This document shows, piece by piece, positions 4,841 through 5,713 of a stretch of DNA of 5,713 nucleotides. The stretch is from Minisyncoccota bacterium (GTDB lineage Bacteria; Patescibacteriota; Minisyncoccia; UBA6257; 1-14-0-10-40-38), in assembly GCA_020052135.1 (NCBI GenBank), contig JAGVPS010000092.1, positions 1 to 5,713 on the forward strand, in the 5' to 3' direction. Positions within the stretch are counted from its first letter, which is position 1, and every line of letters begins with the position of its first letter. Under the pieces are notes generated by a model. It did not search any database. It was given only the letters and a program-made list of their open reading frames with translations, and was not told where the DNA came from. A program made the position numbers and the translations under genes.

Positions 4841-5492
4841 ACGATACGAAGCACCAGACGACCGAAACGGCAGCCCAGCTTACCTCGTTCGCGATCTCGC
4901 TGATGCAGAGCCACACTCGGCTGCGATCCCATCCTGCTTCGCGGATCGCGAACCAAATCTGGCCGATACGGATGAGAACGGTGATGTTTCCAACGATTAC
5001 TGCTACCGCTGGTATACCAGCCCCACCTTTTTGCACCACCTCAAACACCATGATGAACTGCGGCAGTGCCTTGAACAACGTCGCGAGGAGGCTCTTGAAC
5101 ATTGGGTCTTGCAACCTAATGTGGCAGAGCTTCATCACCGCGCATACCAGCACTGTACCGAGGAGTACAAGCGTAATCGTTCTCGTGTCATTCTGGCTCC
5201 ACTGGTAGCTACCGTTGAGAAAGATAGCTATAATGTTGGTGCCGATGAGTGCGAGCCACATCACATACGTCCACAGCGTTTGCCGAGTGACTCGGCTTGA
5301 CTGTGCGCGATGTGCGTCTACCGCAAGCATGAGATGAAGGCAAAGCCACGCCTCCATCAAGAGGAACATGCTCAAGAGTTGTCCCTTTGTCGTCTCGAGC
5401 AAACGGAAAAACTGACTCCCGCAGAGAACGAACGCGCCGATTATTTGAACCCCGAACAAGAGGTCCGCAATCAGCTTCTTCTTCGAAGACAT
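4839..5492 (-). CDS. Probable 7-helix membrane protein with two PQ-loop-like halves
   Basis: A 217-residue hydrophobic protein, not one I can name. By eye it has helices at about 10-29, 38-58, 73-93, 105-122, 136-153, 159-182 and 195-215, a 3+1+3 plan like SWEET/PQ-loop proteins. The first half has GSQFFRLLETTKGQLLSMF (about 25-43). The second has LPQFIMVFEVVQKGGAGIP (about 143-161). These line up with each other, with SQ and PQ (26-27, 144-145) at the same place near the end of helices 1 and 5, as in PQ-loop repeats. Later conserved-looking stretches are FAIREAGWDR (about 181-190) and ISEIANEVSW (about 197-206). PQ-loop families carry sugars, amino acids or act as cargo receptors; a substrate cannot be read from this. 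The ATG at 5492 has a perfect Shine-Dalgarno and the gene has its own terminator, so it is monocistronic and separate from atp. It is not AtpI, which is much shorter. Confidence 0.8.
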   Translation of the reverse strand: MSSKKKLIADLLFGVQIIGAFVLCGSQFFRLLETTKGQLLSMFLLMEAWLCLHLMLAVDAHRAQSSRVTRQTLWTYVMWLALIGTNIIAIFLNGSYQWSQNDTRTITLVLLGTVLVCAVMKLCHIRLQDPMFKSLLATLFKALPQFIMVFEVVQKGGAGIPAVAVIVGNITVLIRIGQIWFAIREAGWDRSRVWLCISEIANEVSWAAVSVVWCFVS

Positions 5493-5495
5493 GCG

Positions 5496-5505
5496 AACCT
5501 CCTTT
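5496..5505 (-). promoter_or_regulatory. Perfect Shine-Dalgarno of the PQ-loop-like gene
   Basis: AAAGGAGGTT on the minus strand ends 3 nt before the ATG at 5492 (the GGAGG core lies 5 nt or so away). It matches the 16S anti-Shine-Dalgarno fully and fixes the start. The atp genes in the same window lack such sites. Confidence 0.85.
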
Positions 5506-5713
5506 GGGTTTTTGGTTCAAAAAGAGCTTACCGCAGAACCTCGCGGCTAGGGTTACCAACAATCTGGTACTATAAATACGTTGGCATATGTTGTTATATA
5601 AGTCAAGTATTCGTTCGCGAATTCAAATCTGAACTGCACCACTGAGCAAAAATCGAAGCTGCGGCGTAGGTATACTTCAAACAAGTAATATCTACCCTTC
5701 TATGTACACACAA
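5506..5713. other. Non-coding upstream region
   Basis: No supported gene is seen here. A minus-strand frame open from the right edge for about 37 codons ends near 5600 but has no visible start or family signal. A -35-like TTGACT lies at 5606-5601 on the minus strand, without a well-spaced -10, so the promoter of the 217-aa gene is not resolved. CTGAGC-AAAAA-TCGAAG at 5642-5658 resembles the repeat inside atpG. Confidence 0.5.

Noticed and set aside
4765..5300. Plus-strand open frames of 147 and 158 codons opposite the 217-aa gene
   Set aside because: Both are low-plausibility proteins without ribosome binding sites, antisense to a gene with a perfect Shine-Dalgarno and terminator.
4839..5492. 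Upstream gene as atpI
   Set aside because: AtpI is about 100-130 aa with four helices; this protein is 217 aa with about seven helices and PQ-loop-like halves, and it is terminated before atpB.
5209..5562. Minus-strand open frame of 117 codons overlapping the 217-aa gene
   Set aside because: It is out of frame with the membrane protein, has no Shine-Dalgarno, and its translation lacks protein-like patterns.
5600..5713. Partial minus-strand gene entering from the right edge
   Set aside because: About 37 codons are open from the edge, but composition and motifs give no support; chance is sufficient.

Overview
The window is dominated by the F1Fo ATP synthase genes of a bacterium, read on the minus strand: atpB (subunit a), atpE (c), atpF (b), atpH (delta), atpA (alpha) and then, after an interruption, atpG (gamma), whose 3' end runs off the left edge. 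Genes for beta and epsilon would be expected further left. UGA is used as a stop (atpF, the 68-aa gene), so the normal bacterial code applies. The unusually short delta subunit (127 aa), the near absence of Shine-Dalgarno sites before the atp genes, the A/T-rich repeat-filled junctions and the general look of the proteins suggest a candidate-phyla (Patescibacteria/CPR, Parcubacteria-like) genome. That placement is an inference, not something the sequence proves.

Layout from right to left (direction of atp transcription). 5713-5493: non-coding leader with a perfect Shine-Dalgarno. 5492-4839: a 217-aa, probably 7-helix membrane protein with two PQ-loop-like halves (SWEET-like architecture), ending in its own intrinsic terminator. 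4779-4693: a good sigma70-type promoter and a short leader with a hairpin. 4692-1062: atpB-atpE-atpF-atpH-atpA. atpF and atpH overlap as ATGA, while the a/c, c/b and delta/alpha junctions each hold a different short repeat or inverted repeat. 1061-680: an island in the opposite orientation holding a 68-aa two-helix membrane protein with its own consensus promoter, Shine-Dalgarno and terminator. 679-1: atpG, probably driven by its own promoter, which overlaps the -35 region of the 68-aa gene.

The atp products form one machine: Fo (a, b, c) passes protons through the membrane (the c subunit looks proton-type, not sodium-type), gamma rotates within the alpha/beta head, and b plus delta form the stator. 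The most noteworthy points are the split of the atp cluster by an oppositely oriented cassette, an in-frame composite palindromic repeat inside atpG, a four-block CGAAT/ATTCG hairpin between atpE and atpF, and the PQ-loop-like protein upstream. Most of the window is otherwise a conventional housekeeping locus, and I see no convincing new multi-gene system.
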